This document shows positions 37,020 through 45,137 of a DNA stretch of 64,000 nucleotides, in pieces. A model generated the notes under the pieces. It saw only the letters and a program-made list of their open reading frames with translations, was not told the DNA's origin and made no database searches. A program made the position numbers and the translations under genes. The stretch is taken from NCBI GenBank assembly GCA_040218535.1, contig JAVJRG010000012.1:1364001-1428000 (forward strand). Direction: 5' to 3'. The stretch comes from Lacipirellulaceae bacterium. GTDB taxonomy: Bacteria > Planctomycetota > Planctomycetia > Pirellulales > Lacipirellulaceae. Position 1 is the first letter of the stretch. The number at the start of each line of letters is the position of its first letter.

Positions 37020-37820
37020 CTAATATCCACTCGTAGTCAGACTTAGGAGCGAGCGATGAAGTTCGCTAGTCGCGGCTGTGAAATAGCTGGCCTCAGCCAG
37101 GTCGAATTCTCCCCCCCGACTAGCTGTGACCGTGCCGCCAGCCTCCTTAACAAGCAGAGCTCCCGCAGCCGCGTCCCAAGGATGGATCTGGTGTGCCCAG
37201 TGAGCGTCTAACCTTCCACAAGCCACGTAAGATAGATTGAGCGCTGCCGAGCCAGTTCGTCGGACGGCTCGGCATCGTGTTGCGACATCGAGAAAAGACT
37301 TGAGATCAGGCGAATCGCGCGATAATTGTGGCGGAAAGCTAACCGCCACGAGCGATTTCTCAACGTTCTTCGCCTCACTTACCCGAATCGGCTCGCCATT
37401 GAGGGTGGCTCCTTCTCCTCGGCTGGCGGCGAACTTTTCGTTGAGTAGAGGATCAATGATCACGCCTGCCTGTAGCTCTCCGTCAGCGACCAGGCCAACC
37501 GATACCGCGAACAAAGGGAATTGATGCAGGTAATTGGTTGTGCCATCAAGAGGATCAATAACCCAGCAGAATGGTTCCGCCAGCAACTCGGCAGCCGGGG
37601 CCGACTTGGCGGCCGACTCTTCGCCCAGGATCGCGTGATCAGAGTAGTGGTGAGAAATAACCTGGCGAATAGCCTTCTCCGAGGCTAGATCAGCGTCGGT
37701 CACGAAGTCGCGACTCGCTTTTTCGCGAGCCCGGAAACGATTCCTCCATGCAAGTAGCTGCTCGGCCCCAGCTTGAGCCGCCAGATCGCAGATCGCTAAT
37801 AATTCAGCCGGAGTTGGCAT
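37020..37820 (-). CDS. Inositol monophosphatase family protein
   Basis: About 266 residues from ATG 37820; a TTG at 37871 would add 17 residues. It belongs to the lithium-sensitive magnesium-dependent phosphatases (IMPase/SuhB/CysQ group). Metal and catalytic residues are readable: DFVTDADLASE near 38, Glu67 in LGEES, Asp89 and Asp92 in WVIDPLDGTTNY, and a C-terminal WDAAAGALLVKEAGG with the third metal aspartate. It removes phosphate from inositol phosphate or a related small substrate; SuhB-like or histidinol-phosphatase roles cannot be told apart here. It lies upstream of the giant envelope operon on the same strand, but 275 bases apart, so probably independent. Confidence 0.94.
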   Translation of the reverse strand: MPTPAELLAICDLAAQAGAEQLLAWRNRFRAREKASRDFVTDADLASEKAIRQVISHHYSDHAILGEESAAKSAPAAELLAEPFCWVIDPLDGTTNYLHQFPLFAVSVGLVADGELQAGVIIDPLLNEKFAASRGEGATLNGEPIRVSEAKNVEKSLVAVSFPPQLSRDSPDLKSFLDVATRCRAVRRTGSAALNLSYVACGRLDAHWAHQIHPWDAAAGALLVKEAGGTVTASRGGEFDLAEASYFTAATSELHRSLLSLTTSGY

Positions 37821-37967
37821 ATTGCGAGAAATGGGGTGTTTGAGCCATCGGCAGCATACAGAAAGCCGCAATGACGTAAAACATTATGGGTTAGGTAATA
37901 ACGACGAATGCTGCCAGAATTGTAGAGGAAATCTCGAAAAGTTTCTTGCTATGGCCGCTGAAAAAGC

Positions 37968-37995
37968 TGGACACGAGGGCAAAACCGGGTAGGAT
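37968..37995 (+). promoter_or_regulatory. Candidate promoter for a small RNA
   Basis: TGGACA (37968-37973) and TAGGAT (37990-37995) are 16 bases apart, a fair sigma-70 match. Transcription would begin near 38001, where a run of stable stem-loops starts. Confidence 0.4.
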
Positions 37996-38000
37996 ACGTA

Positions 38001-38160
38001 GTGAGCAGAAAAAGAGGATAGAGTGTTTTGCTCAGACGAGACCCGCTGCGATTTGCAGCAGGCGATTGCCTGATCTTCTTTATCCCCCCACAGCAGACAT
38101 TCGGCCTCTTCTCTGTTCCGGCCCCGTCGCTTCACCTCGCGTGTTCGGCGGGGTTTTTTA
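38001..38160 (+). ncRNA. Candidate structured small RNA or attenuated leader (~160 nt)
   Basis: Between a promoter-like pair and a rho-independent terminator, the strand folds into successive hairpins: GAGCA...TTTTGCTC near 38003-38032, GCTGC-GATTT-GCAGC at 38045-38059, and CAGGC-GATT-GCCTG at 38059-38072 (they share one C). It then runs through pyrimidine-rich sequence to the terminator. There is no convincing open frame. It could be a stand-alone sRNA or a leader that controls the gene starting at 38221. I do not recognise it as SRP RNA, tmRNA or RNase P; 6S-like RNA is not excluded. Confidence 0.4.
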
Positions 38161-38162
38161 TT
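38122..38162 (+). terminator. Rho-independent terminator
   Basis: CCCCGTCG (38122-38129) pairs with CGGCGGGG (38146-38153), eight pairs including one G-U, followed directly by six T residues. It lies 60 bases before the next start codon, so it either ends a small RNA or attenuates the next gene. Confidence 0.7.
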
Positions 38163-38220
38163 GCGCTGTATTCACCTGGCTTCTTAAAGCTTTTCATGCT
38201 GACTTCGTGCCAAGGAAATC

Positions 38221-38991
38221 ATGGAAGAATCAATTTGGAAAATTGACGGAAATCAAACCACACTTCGGTTGCAAGGGTTTGCCGCAGGTCTTGATCTGAG
38301 CCGTTTTGATCTGGGTTTCACGAACTTAGAGATTGATGGTAGTAGTGCATCCGGCAAGATCCTTGGCGTCACAGTCGATAGCGGTGTTCCAGGTAGAACG
38401 GTGGACGATAGACGTAATGATGCACCGATGGAAGCCTATGTACGAGGTAGCCAGCTCGTAGCTACCTACGCGGCAACAGTCGATCGCCCCGTTGGCTTTC
38501 AGATTGAGTGGGAAGCTCAGTCTAGTGAGAGTGGCTTGGTGATACTCGACGTGATGATCTCGGTGCAAACTCCTCTGTTAGAAACTTATCCGGAAGTGAC
38601 CGTCACCTCGGATTTGCGATGTCGAGAATTATCTTTCAACGCGAATGGCTCAACGACTGACGGCCTTGCTTTGCAAGATAAGGAGCTTCAATCCGAAGAC
38701 TCAGGAATCTCTCTTGCGAGTTTATCTGAAGACGATTCGGAGGGTGGTCTCTTCTATTCAGAAATGGTTCACCCGACAGACTTTCTTTCGTGGCAAGGTC
38801 TCCCACAGGCAGACGGCGTCACTACCACCTGGAAACTCTGCGACCACTTCATGGAAAAGGGCGTCATTCGCCGATTACGAGCTCGTGGAATCTTGGTCCT
38901 TGATCGGACATGCTCTCGTGAATTCGCCTTGGAGCTTGCGCGAAAGGAATTCCGAAGACTTGAAGCAGAGCAGCCGCCGCTTACAGCTTAG
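38221..38991 (+). CDS. Conserved-looking protein of unknown function
   Basis: 256 residues from ATG 38221, with AAGGA five bases upstream. There is no signal peptide or membrane helix, so it is probably cytoplasmic. The first ~140 residues alternate in a beta-strand pattern (WKIDGNQTTLRLQGF, GKILGVTVDSGVPGR, VGFQIEWEAQ, LVILDVMISVQTP). A short Ser/Asp/Glu-rich linker comes next, then FSWQGLPQ-like and VTTTWKLCDHFMEKGVIRR segments and a helical end. I recognise no family. The strand pattern resembles a carbohydrate-binding or galactose-mutarotase-like sandwich, but that is a guess. It follows a terminator-bearing leader and converges with the ClpP-like gene, with 12 bases between stops. Confidence 0.75.
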   Translation: MEESIWKIDGNQTTLRLQGFAAGLDLSRFDLGFTNLEIDGSSASGKILGVTVDSGVPGRTVDDRRNDAPMEAYVRGSQLVATYAATVDRPVGFQIEWEAQSSESGLVILDVMISVQTPLLETYPEVTVTSDLRCRELSFNANGSTTDGLALQDKELQSEDSGISLASLSEDDSEGGLFYSEMVHPTDFLSWQGLPQADGVTTTWKLCDHFMEKGVIRRLRARGILVLDRTCSREFALELARKEFRRLEAEQPPLTA

Positions 38992-39003
38992 CCGTGCATT
39001 CTA

Positions 39004-39624
39004 CTAATTGGCGGACGTTGCCGCAGCTCTTTTGGCTGAACTTGCTTGAACCGAGTGGCCGTTTTTGCTGACTTCCGGCAGTGGCGACAGGTTGGTCAAT
39101 TGACCTACGGGAATGATTTCCGCCAGGCCCGCGTCGGCCATCTCTTGGCCGCTTACGTAGCGGCCCGGATTGATCCACTTGTCCATCATTTCCAGGGAAA
39201 CGCCAAACAAGTCAGCCAGCAGTGAGTCCATGTCTTTTTCAAGCGAACCAAAGTGGCGTGCCCATTCCGCTGCTTCGGCTAAGCCGACGTTTTCTTCGCT
39301 TTGCCAGCGCATGGGATGGAAGAGCAGCACACTGTAGGGTGTGACGAGGCGTCTCTGGCAGGCCGCAAAGGGCCACAGGGCCGCTGAGGAACATTCTCCC
39401 GTGACAATGCCGGTTGCGCGCAAGCCACGCAAGCGAATGAGCGTCATCAACGAGGTTGCGCAGTAGGGCGAGCCACCCGGCGAATCGAAGTAAATCGTGC
39501 ACTCACCGCCCGGCTCGATATCCAATAATCGTTCGGTGAGTTCCGACTCATGTTCGGTCAGATCGCCAACGATCGCGATCTCTCGTCGTTCAGGTTTCTC
39601 AGTGTCGTGCGGATCTTGTTGCAT
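39004..39624 (-). CDS. ClpP-like serine peptidase with altered catalytic aspartate
   Basis: About 206 residues from ATG 39624; a TTG at 39666 would add 14. It has the ClpP/crotonase fold pattern: EIAIVGDLTEHESELTERLL, YFDSPGGSPYCATSLMTLI, then GECSSAALWPFAAC with the nucleophile serine in the ClpP position, and SVLLFHPMRW with the histidine. In the usual ClpP position of the third triad residue (RDxF before the MSAEEA helix) this protein reads NPGRYVSGQEMADAGL, so the aspartate appears replaced by glycine. It may be a weakly active or regulatory ClpP relative, or act without a Clp ATPase. No clpX or clpA gene is adjacent. Confidence 0.85.
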   Translation of the reverse strand: MQQDPHDTEKPERREIAIVGDLTEHESELTERLLDIEPGGECTIYFDSPGGSPYCATSLMTLIRLRGLRATGIVTGECSSAALWPFAACQRRLVTPYSVLLFHPMRWQSEENVGLAEAAEWARHFGSLEKDMDSLLADLFGVSLEMMDKWINPGRYVSGQEMADAGLAEIIPVGQLTNLSPLPEVSKNGHSVQASSAKRAAATSAN

Positions 39625-39865
39625 TCGTAGCCCAACCACGGAAAAAATTCGTTCCCCCAACTGCAAACATTGTCTTCCATTGTAAAGAGAAATTCACAAA
39701 TCGCCTAGCTTTCTGATTTCCTCCAGCTACTGCCTTTGAGAAGCTTTGCCGCTGGAAAAGCCCTATGTTTCAAGTGCGAATCCTCACCAAGGCCGAGAAT
39801 TGTCGGCAATGCTGATTCTAGGAGATGGTAAGGCTCGTCCCGAACTTGCCGGTTGGAAGCACCGC

Positions 39866-40894
39866 CTAAGCCAGGTGCTCGCGTCGTGCTAGCCCTGCTG
39901 AACCAATATAGCCCGCGTCCCCTCCAAGCGTGGCGAACTCGATCGCGATCTTCCCGGGTAGGCTTTGAATCATCCGACGCGTTGCCTCGTCGCGAACGGC
40001 TTGCAGGAAACGCTCGCCTAGCGGGTGCCCTGCTCCGCCAAAGGTCACGCCCCCTCCAACTACCACGTTCTCGGGGTCGATCGTATGCACGACGGTCGCT
40101 ATTCCGATTCCCAGATAGCGTGCTGTCTCCATTACAATATGGTCTGCAAGATCGTCTCCTGCCTCGGCTTCTTGAGCGAGTAGCAATGGCGTGAATTCCT
40201 CACCTTCATCCATACGCTTGCGAACGCTACTGGCGTCACCGGCAGCAAGTGCCTCGTGGACGCGGCGTTCGATCGCGTATGAACCACAATACGCTTCCAA
40301 AACCCCGGGCAAACCGATCGAAGCTTTGGGGGCGTCTTCGCTCGGGTCGATGATCAAATAGCCTAGCTCGGCTCCGCAACTATGGTTGCCTGCAATGAGA
40401 TTTTCTTCAACGATGATCCCACCCCCGACCCCCGTGCCAAGGGTAAACATCACCATGCTGCGGTACTTCTCACCCGCTCCCCTCCAATACTCTCCGTAAG
40501 CGGCGGCGTTGGCGTCGTTGGCAAAGGTCACCGGCAAGTCGCACGCGGTGCTGACCAGTCCGCGGATGGGGCTGTTATGCCACTCAGGAAGATTGCCTGG
40601 ATTGAGCAGCATCCCTGCTGGTACGTCCATTGGGCCGGGCGTTGCGAGTCCCGCACGCGCGAGGTCTGAGCGAACCGCGCCGGCTTCCACGATTAGTTCT
40701 TGCAGAGCTCTCCCGATGCGTATCGCCGCGTCCTCAGGTCCGTTTTTTGCCTCGGTGGCAATCGAACGAAAAACGAGCGTTCCGCCGTGGTTGTCGACGA
40801 TGCCGAGCTTGATATTCGTGCCTCCCACGTCGATGCCGACGTATAAGGGGCCTTGGGCATCGTTTATAGAAATGAATGTTTTGGGGTCAGGCAT
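39866..40894 (-). CDS. ROK-family sugar kinase (glucokinase-like)
   Basis: 342 residues from ATG 40894. It belongs to the ROK (repressor, ORF, kinase) family of hexose kinases. The phosphate loop is GIDVGGTNIKLGIVD, followed by GLATPGPMD, NDANAAAYGEYWRGAG with the catalytic aspartate, and TLGTGVGGGIIV. The ROK zinc motif (CxCGxxGC before LE) is degenerate: the corresponding stretch reads KASIGLPGVLEAY without the cysteines, though the histidine-containing NHSCGAELGY just before it is kept. The C-terminus has GIGIATVVHTIDPENVVVGGG. It would phosphorylate glucose or another hexose with ATP; substrate specificity is inferred from the family. It lies upstream of the ClpP-like gene on the same strand. 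Confidence 0.92.
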   Translation of the reverse strand: MPDPKTFISINDAQGPLYVGIDVGGTNIKLGIVDNHGGTLVFRSIATEAKNGPEDAAIRIGRALQELIVEAGAVRSDLARAGLATPGPMDVPAGMLLNPGNLPEWHNSPIRGLVSTACDLPVTFANDANAAAYGEYWRGAGEKYRSMVMFTLGTGVGGGIIVEENLIAGNHSCGAELGYLIIDPSEDAPKASIGLPGVLEAYCGSYAIERRVHEALAAGDASSVRKRMDEGEEFTPLLLAQEAEAGDDLADHIVMETARYLGIGIATVVHTIDPENVVVGGGVTFGGAGHPLGERFLQAVRDEATRRMIQSLPGKIAIEFATLGGDAGYIGSAGLARREHLA

Positions 40895-41112
40895 AACTGG
40901 CTAGAGAGGCTTTCCATATCATTCGGTCAAGTTCAGAAACCGCTCATTGTAGCAACTCTTTTGAAGCGTGCGCCAACGCCTTCGGACAACCGCGCCCCAA
41001 TCTACCACGTCCCCTGGCCAAGTAGCTCGGCATCAATCAGACTAAAAATTGCCGATCTGAATTTCGCCAATACGAGCAACCGTAGTCAGCAATCAACTGA
41101 AGTCGTCACTCC

Positions 41113-41256
41113 ATGGGCTGCCTTGAAGACAAACCGAAGAAGTGGATTCTTCCCGGGAAATACGCGTGCGATAAGTGCTTCGCAACGCACGACAAGAAGG
41201 GCAAGCTTTGCAAGCCCATGAAGAATGAGAAACGCAAGAAGGACAAGAAGAAGTAG
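41113..41256 (+). CDS. Small lysine-rich CxxC protein (47 residues)
   Basis: Opens at ATG 41113 and stops at 41254-41256. The peptide begins MGCLEDKPKKWILPGKY, then has ACDKCFATHDKKGKLCKPMK and a Lys/Arg-rich end. The CDKC pair plus the later histidine and cysteine could bind one zinc ion. The basic ends suggest nucleic-acid or ribosome contact. Its amino-acid pattern is clearly protein-like and similar short CxxC proteins are common in planctomycetes and deltaproteobacteria, as I recall. The minus-strand frames across it are shadows. It converges with the secreted protein gene, with ten bases between the stops. Confidence 0.65.
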   Translation: MGCLEDKPKKWILPGKYACDKCFATHDKKGKLCKPMKNEKRKKDKKK

Positions 41257-41266
41257 CAGGAACGTC

Positions 41267-42775
41267 CTACTTGCCGCCTCCCATGAGCTGCAATCGATAA
41301 GTCTTCGCCACAGTATGACCATCGCTGAAGGGCAGATCGAGAATCGCGTCCTTGCCTTCGAGGCGATAGACAAAGGGCTCGCCTGTTGAGGGGTTTTCCG
41401 GCACGGGGACGCATTTCACTTTCTCAAGTATTTCCGGGAACTGGCCTGTTTCAGCAGCGTGCATTCTGAGGGCTTCGATGAGCCGCATTGCTGCGATATC
41501 TCGAACCAACCTTGCTTCCGCTTTGCGGACCGCTTTGAGGGCAGGAAGGGCAACTTGTGCTAGGAGGGCACCGTAACTGTCGAGATTGCTTGGCCGGTTG
41601 TCTGTTTTGCCCTTATTCCAGTCAGCATGTTTGACCAGTTCGGGAAAAGGAAGCGTACTCCAAGTGGTGACATCGTCGAGTACACGGTGGTACTCCTGAG
41701 AAGCATCAACGAGGATTGCCTGTTCAGGAGGCATGACGCTTAGGTCCCATGCGGGCACGTTCTTCGTTTCCAGTCGACGTTTAGCAGCAGGGTAAACGTC
41801 GGCCATTTGATCGGTGTCAATTAGCTTTTGTAATGCAACCCGTAACGGTTCGTCGTTGTTCCCCAAAAGCTCCTGGAACTTGCCGAGGTCCTCGCGGAAC
41901 TTTTGAAACTCAAGCCGCCAACGAGCCGCGTCGTACTGCTGTGCCTCAGGTGCTTGCAGAACCGGAAAGGAACGCAGGCCGAGTGACAGATCAAAGCGAA
42001 TGGCATCACGCATGGGCACTGGCGGCTGGGGAAGTTCTGTTAATGGCCAGTACAGATTGGGTGACAAGGGAGAAGCCATTAATCGCACGATTTGTTCGTT
42101 CATCATGTTGAGTTCGGCGATGCCGATGAGCCGACAGACGAGCAGTTCAGGCTTGCTCATCGAGAGGGCGAACTCAGTGTGAAGCTTGATCGTTTCTAAT
42201 GCTGTGTCATAGTCCCGAGTTGCGATTTGGTGACAGGCGAGCAGCGTGATGAACCGTGTGAGTTGTCGAGATTCTTGATGATCTTCGAGCGTGAAGTTGA
42301 TGATCTCCACGCCCGTCATGTCATGGAGCTCGAACTGCCAATCACACTCGCTTCGCAAAGAGGCTTCTTGCAGTTGAGCCAGCATCCGGTCGAAGGGAAG
42401 CGTTTCGACAATCTCTCGTAGGGCTGGCTTGCCCAGATCGCGGTTGGCGAGACCTTCGAACAAATCGCTCGCGTCACGTCCATCGGGGCGACGGAATAAG
42501 AGCGGTTTGTGATCTCGCCAAGCTTGTTGCGACTCGTTAAGTGCCTTCAGAATAAAGGGCACGCAATTGCCTGACTTCTTCTCAACTTCCGGTTGCAACA
42601 AGCGATACTTCAATAAGGGTGTCGACGCAGCCGCGGGAGTCACCGTCAAGCGATAAGTCCACTTGTGGCCCTCTTCGGTTTTTTCTTCCGTGAAGTAGAT
42701 GTCGGCGCTCGTGGGCCTTGAGGCAATGGTTGCCAGAGAGAAAGCAAGCAGTGATATGAAGGAGCGAGAGAACAT
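41267..42775 (-). CDS. Secreted protein of unknown function
   Basis: About 502 residues from ATG 42775, chosen because it starts a clean signal peptide (MFSRSFISLLAFSLATIAS, cut near TSA). A GTG at 42838 would place 21 residues before it. The body is largely helical, with no enzyme motif recognised: WRDHKPLLFRRPDGRDASDL, a CDWQFELHDMTG strand pair, QLTRFITLLACHQIATRDYD, and a C-terminal RDIAAMRLIEALRMHAAETG. The final part (FPEILEKV..VPVPENPSTGEPFVYR) recalls the end of planctomycete secreted proteins that carry pilin-like or structural domains. Function unknown; the start and export call are good. Confidence 0.8.
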   Translation of the reverse strand: MFSRSFISLLAFSLATIASRPTSADIYFTEEKTEEGHKWTYRLTVTPAAASTPLLKYRLLQPEVEKKSGNCVPFILKALNESQQAWRDHKPLLFRRPDGRDASDLFEGLANRDLGKPALREIVETLPFDRMLAQLQEASLRSECDWQFELHDMTGVEIINFTLEDHQESRQLTRFITLLACHQIATRDYDTALETIKLHTEFALSMSKPELLVCRLIGIAELNMMNEQIVRLMASPLSPNLYWPLTELPQPPVPMRDAIRFDLSLGLRSFPVLQAPEAQQYDAARWRLEFQKFREDLGKFQELLGNNDEPLRVALQKLIDTDQMADVYPAAKRRLETKNVPAWDLSVMPPEQAILVDASQEYHRVLDDVTTWSTLPFPELVKHADWNKGKTDNRPSNLDSYGALLAQVALPALKAVRKAEARLVRDIAAMRLIEALRMHAAETGQFPEILEKVKCVPVPENPSTGEPFVYRLEGKDAILDLPFSDGHTVAKTYRLQLMGGGK

Positions 42776-42907
42776 GAAGCGGCTTTCATGTGGAATGGCA
42801 GTTGGACCCTTAAAGATCGCCTTCAAGCGGATTTTCACTCAGGATAAGCGAGAATCGAAGACTGAAAGCCGAGCCATTGGAAACCGAGCGTCGAGCAAGC
42901 TCGGCGG

Positions 42908-44095
42908 CTAACTCGCCAACGCTTTGCGCGCCTCACGCACCAGTTGTTCGGCCTCCGTCGGCGAATCCGCTAGTGCGGTGATATGCCCCATCTTCCGTCC
43001 TGGGCGAGGCTCTGCCTTGCCGTAAAGGTGGAGCCTCAGTTGCGGATGGGCGAGCACCGCCGTCCAGTTGGGCTCGCGACGGGAGCCGTCTTGGAACCAC
43101 AGGTCACCCAGGAGGTTGGCCATGGCCGAGCAGGGGCCGATTCGATCAAACGAGCCCAGCGGTACGTTGCAGACCGCGCGGACTTGTTGCTCGAACTGAG
43201 AGCTGAGGCACGCTTCGATGGTCAAGTGGCCCGAGTTGTGCGGGCGGGGCGCTATTTCATTGACGAGGATTCTGCCGTCGGTCGTCAGGAAGAACTCGAC
43301 GCAGATGAGGCCGATTGCGTCGAGCTGTTCAGCGACACTTCGAGCGATTTCAGCGGCTTCTGTGGCTAAGGCCGCGAGTGGCTCACTGGCTGAGGCTGCG
43401 GGAAGCGTGGTGACGTCGAGGATATGATTAGCGTGGTCGTTTTGCAGCGGGCCGCAAGTTTGGACTTCGCCGTTGGGATTGCGCGCCACGAGCATCGAGA
43501 ACTCACATTCAAAATCGACCAAGCCTTCGAGAATCGCCGACTGGCGACCCATGGCTTCCCAGGCTGCGGCAAGTTCTTCGGACGTACTGACCCGCGATTG
43601 TCCCTTGCCGTCGTATCCCCAAGCGCTCGTCTTAATGATTGCTGGGAGACCGATCTGCTCGGCTGCAGCGGTAAGCTCTTCTTCGTTGGTGATGGGAGCG
43701 AACGGCGTGCAGGGAATTCCCGATTCACGCAGGAAGGTCTTCTCGCGGAGTCGCTCTTGCGTGGTATGCAGAACGTGAGCACTGGGCCTGACAAACGCGT
43801 GAGTTTCTGCCGTTTTGACGGTGGCGGAAGGAATGTTCTCGAACTCGAGCGTTACGACATCCACGCTTCGAGCGAATTCCGCGACAGCTTCAAGATCGTC
43901 GTACTCGGCGACCGTTTGCCACTGGGCAACACCGCCTGCGGGAGAAGGTTCTTTGAGGAGCCGGCTTTCAGGTGCAAACACGCGGACGCGATAGCCCATG
44001 CGTGTGGCGGTGTGCGCGAGCATGCGCCCCAGCTGGCCGCTGCCGAAGACGCCAATCGTGGCGCCGGGGAGGATTGACTTCTTGTCTTCACTCAT
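42908..44095 (-). CDS. purK: N5-carboxyaminoimidazole ribonucleotide synthase
   Basis: 395 residues from ATG 44095. It uses ATP and bicarbonate to carboxylate AIR in purine synthesis; PurE then rearranges the product. The ATP-grasp enzyme opens with IGVFGSGQLGRMLAHTATRM, has TLEFENIPS, the flexible ATP lid KTSAWGYDGKGQSRV, and the metal-binding LICVEFFLTTDGRILVNEIA followed by PRPHNSGHLTIEACLSSQFE. It begins 13 bases after the purE stop, in a purEK operon. A longer upstream reading of the frame runs through purE and is not the gene. Domain content and length are standard. Confidence 0.97.
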   Translation of the reverse strand: MSEDKKSILPGATIGVFGSGQLGRMLAHTATRMGYRVRVFAPESRLLKEPSPAGGVAQWQTVAEYDDLEAVAEFARSVDVVTLEFENIPSATVKTAETHAFVRPSAHVLHTTQERLREKTFLRESGIPCTPFAPITNEEELTAAAEQIGLPAIIKTSAWGYDGKGQSRVSTSEELAAAWEAMGRQSAILEGLVDFECEFSMLVARNPNGEVQTCGPLQNDHANHILDVTTLPAASASEPLAALATEAAEIARSVAEQLDAIGLICVEFFLTTDGRILVNEIAPRPHNSGHLTIEACLSSQFEQQVRAVCNVPLGSFDRIGPCSAMANLLGDLWFQDGSRREPNWTAVLAHPQLRLHLYGKAEPRPGRKMGHITALADSPTEAEQLVREARKALAS

Positions 44096-44108
44096 GGGGC
44101 GAGTCCAC

Positions 44109-44618
44109 TTATTCGGGCAGCTTTGTCTCACGTACTGTTTGAGTTTGCTTGTCCTGGTAGCTTTGCAGCTTCTCGCGGAGCTTCGGATCCGAGATCGCCA
44201 GGATTCGCACCGCCAACAGCCCGGCGTTCTTAGCCCCGGCGATACCGATGGCAAGCGTCCCCACCGGAACGCCCCCTGGCATTTGGGCAATCGAGAGCAG
44301 CGAGTCGAGCCCATTGAGTGCCTTGCTCTGCACCGGCACGCCCAGCACAGGCAGCGTAGTCATCGAGGCGACCATTCCCGGCAAGTGGGCCGCCCCGCCA
44401 GCTCCGGCGATGATCACCTGGAGATTTCTTTTCTCGGCTGCGGTGGCGTACTCGACCATCCACTGAGGCGTGCGATGCGCGGAAACGATCTCCCGCTCGT
44501 GGGCGACACCAAACTCCTCAAGGATATCAGCCCCGGCCTGCATGGTTTCCCAATCACTTTGGCTGCCCATGATCAGGCCAACCTGAGGTTGTGCGACTTG
44601 AGCTGAGCTATCAGGCAT
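44109..44618 (-). CDS. purE: 5-(carboxyamino)imidazole ribonucleotide mutase
   Basis: 169 residues from ATG 44618 (AAGGA nine bases upstream); a GTG at 44636 would add six. It isomerises N5-CAIR to CAIR in de novo purine synthesis. The family signature is clear: [14 protein letters not shown], then [62 protein letters not shown]. The active-site GSQSDW and SAHRTP are intact. It is the first gene of the purEK pair. A perfect 8-bp inverted repeat lies 34 bases upstream of the start and may be involved in control. Confidence 0.97.
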   Translation of the reverse strand: MPDSSAQVAQPQVGLIMGSQSDWETMQAGADILEEFGVAHEREIVSAHRTPQWMVEYATAAEKRNLQVIIAGAGGAAHLPGMVASMTTLPVLGVPVQSKALNGLDSLLSIAQMPGGVPVGTLAIGIAGAKNAGLLAVRILAISDPKLREKLQSYQDKQTQTVRETKLPE

Positions 44619-44652
44619 AGATTCAATTCCTTGCACCCGGAGAGCATTTCCA

Positions 44653-44674
44653 CGAAGCTAGCATTGTAGCTTCG
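44653..44674. promoter_or_regulatory. Perfect inverted repeat upstream of purE
   Basis: CGAAGCTA-GCATTG-TAGCTTCG, 8-bp perfect arms, lies 34 bases upstream of purE and 63 upstream of the divergent VOC gene. Candidate operator or leader hairpin; a purine regulator is possible but not shown. Confidence 0.4.
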
Positions 44675-44737
44675 ATGCCTGTTCTCCTGTAGTGCTTCAA
44701 GCCAGCTAGTTTTTACTCACTCATTTAGCTCATTCGA

Positions 44738-45130
44738 ATGAAGCAACATCTGACCCATGTTTCGCTGCTGGTTCGCGACTACGACGAAGCAATCGAGTTC
44801 TTTACCGGGAAACTTGATTTCATCGTGACGGAAGATACCCCTGTTCCTGAGCAATCGAAAAGGTGGGTGACGGTACGGCCACCCGGCGAGGGGCAGGCAT
44901 CCTTGGTTCTTGCCCGGGCGGCTGACAGAAATCAGAAATCCTTCATCGGGAACCAGGCCGGTGGTCGGGTGTTCCTGTTTCTCTCAACCGATGACTTTTG
45001 GAGAGATTACCAGCTCATGGTTGAGCGGGGAATTGTTTTCGTTCGGGATCCTGTCGAACACGATTACGGCACGGTGGCCGTATTCAAAGACCTGTACGGA
45101 AACCTGTGGGATCTGATTCAGCATAAGTGA
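44738..45130 (+). CDS. VOC-family (glyoxalase/dioxygenase superfamily) protein
   Basis: 130 residues from ATG 44738. A single vicinal-oxygen-chelate module: LTHVSLLVRDYDEAIEFFTG opens the first beta-alpha-beta-beta-beta unit and VAVFKDLYGNLWDLIQ closes the second. The histidine in LTHVSLL and the glutamate-rich closing strand are where VOC metal ligands usually sit, though the closing Glu appears as Asp (WDLIQ). These proteins bind metals and act as glyoxalases, dioxygenases or antibiotic-resistance proteins; the substrate is not predictable. A DinB-type gene begins seven bases later, so the two form an operon. Confidence 0.9.
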   Translation: MKQHLTHVSLLVRDYDEAIEFFTGKLDFIVTEDTPVPEQSKRWVTVRPPGEGQASLVLARAADRNQKSFIGNQAGGRVFLFLSTDDFWRDYQLMVERGIVFVRDPVEHDYGTVAVFKDLYGNLWDLIQHK

Positions 45131-45137
45131 GGGGAGC

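Noticed and set aside
43424-44077. 217-residue plus-strand frame over purK
   Set aside because: Complementary shadow of purK, with no motif or ribosome site.
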